Origin: Parvularia atlantis
Taxonomy: Eukaryota; Opisthokonta; Rotosphaerida
Direction of reading: 5' to 3'
Length of the DNA: 64,000 nt
Assembly: GCA_943704415.1 (NCBI GenBank)
Contig: CALSCO010001386.1
Coordinates: 1-64,000, forward strand
In this document: piece after piece, positions 63,955 through 64,000 of the stretch
Numbering within the stretch: position 1 is the stretch's first letter
Layout of the letters: each line of letters starts with the position of its first letter
The notes under the pieces: generated by a model
What the model was told of the DNA's origin: nothing
The model's input: only the letters and a program-made list of their open reading frames with translations
Database searches by the model: none
Translations under genes and position numbers: made by a program

Positions 63955-64000
63955 GTGCGCCCGCGCTGCGCCTGACGACACGGCTGCTGACTAAGGCACT

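Noticed and set aside
1-64000. Long overlapping reading frames on the strand opposite most genes
   Set aside because: Stop codons are AT-rich, so at this GC content antisense and shifted frames stay open by chance. They show Arg/Ala/Pro-rich junk composition and no conserved motifs.
1-64000. Mobile elements, retroelements or virus-derived genes
   Set aside because: No transposase, reverse transcriptase, integrase or capsid motifs and no long terminal or inverted repeats were seen. All repeats found are short tandem runs.

Overview
The window is nuclear DNA of a unicellular eukaryote: about 37 protein genes in 64 kb, nearly all cut by very short spliceosomal introns (about 38-75 nt, mostly GTGCG at the 5' end, a CTGAC/CTGAT-like branch site 10-25 nt before the AG, no polypyrimidine tract). 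Base composition is very GC-rich and third codon positions are almost always G or C. The gene set points to a free-living protist near Amoebozoa or opisthokonts: a LIM3-RhoGAP protein, SNAP-47, a calpain with a C2 domain, twinfilin, mahogunin, a cytohesin, a DUF4476-like protein and an ependymin/LolA-like secreted protein. I cannot name the species. Bacterial-type mitochondrial proteins (AspRS, NFU1, MTG1, an RnpA-like RNase P protein) indicate a translating mitochondrion with ISC-type iron-sulfur assembly.

Layout. 1-8.2 kb: a hypothetical gene, a secreted ependymin-like protein, the ERAD ligase HRD1, STK16 kinase and a calpain. 8.5-17 kb: AMP deaminase, SNAP-47, a SMYD-like SET protein, and an ankyrin membrane protein with a dead kinase domain. 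17-24.3 kb: mahogunin-type RING ligase, MTG1, a DUF4476-like gene, proteasome beta5, U2AF35. 24.3-34.2 kb: cytohesin ArfGEF, a TBC RabGAP, CHMP3, AAMP/Sqt1, PhoD-like phosphatase. 34.3-42.3 kb: a Met-rich CxxC protein, LIM-RhoGAP, a four-helix membrane protein, LENG8/THP3. 42.4-51 kb: mitochondrial carrier, RIB2-like deaminase, RnpA-like protein, DysF membrane protein, mitochondrial AspRS, NFU1. 51-64 kb: a large acidic RRM-like protein, twinfilin, enoyl-CoA hydratase, a secreted beta-propeller, ribosomal eS24, a DHHC palmitoyltransferase, a C2H2/PHD protein, and the 5' part of NUBP1, which runs off the window.

Architecture. Genes mostly alternate strands. Divergent pairs often have start codons under 100 bp apart; one pair abuts as CATATG and another may overlap. 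Convergent pairs have stop codons 10-125 bp apart. Only two gaps exceed 300 bp. There is no operon, mobile element, CRISPR array or convincing tRNA. Functional themes are membrane traffic and ubiquitin (HRD1, mahogunin, CHMP3, SNAP-47, cytohesin, TBC, DHHC), mitochondrial gene expression and Fe-S assembly (MTG1, RnpA-like, AspRS, NFU1, plus cytosolic NUBP1), and RNA work (U2AF35, LENG8). Neighbours do not form pathways, apart from RnpA, AspRS and NFU1 lying within 6.5 kb.

The best leads are the nuclear RnpA-like protein with a mitochondrial presequence, the ankyrin pseudokinase lacking all three catalytic motifs, at least six GC-AG introns supported by conserved protein junctions, the eS24 gene whose first coding exon is only ATG and whose last is only the stop codon, and the near-zero divergent promoters.
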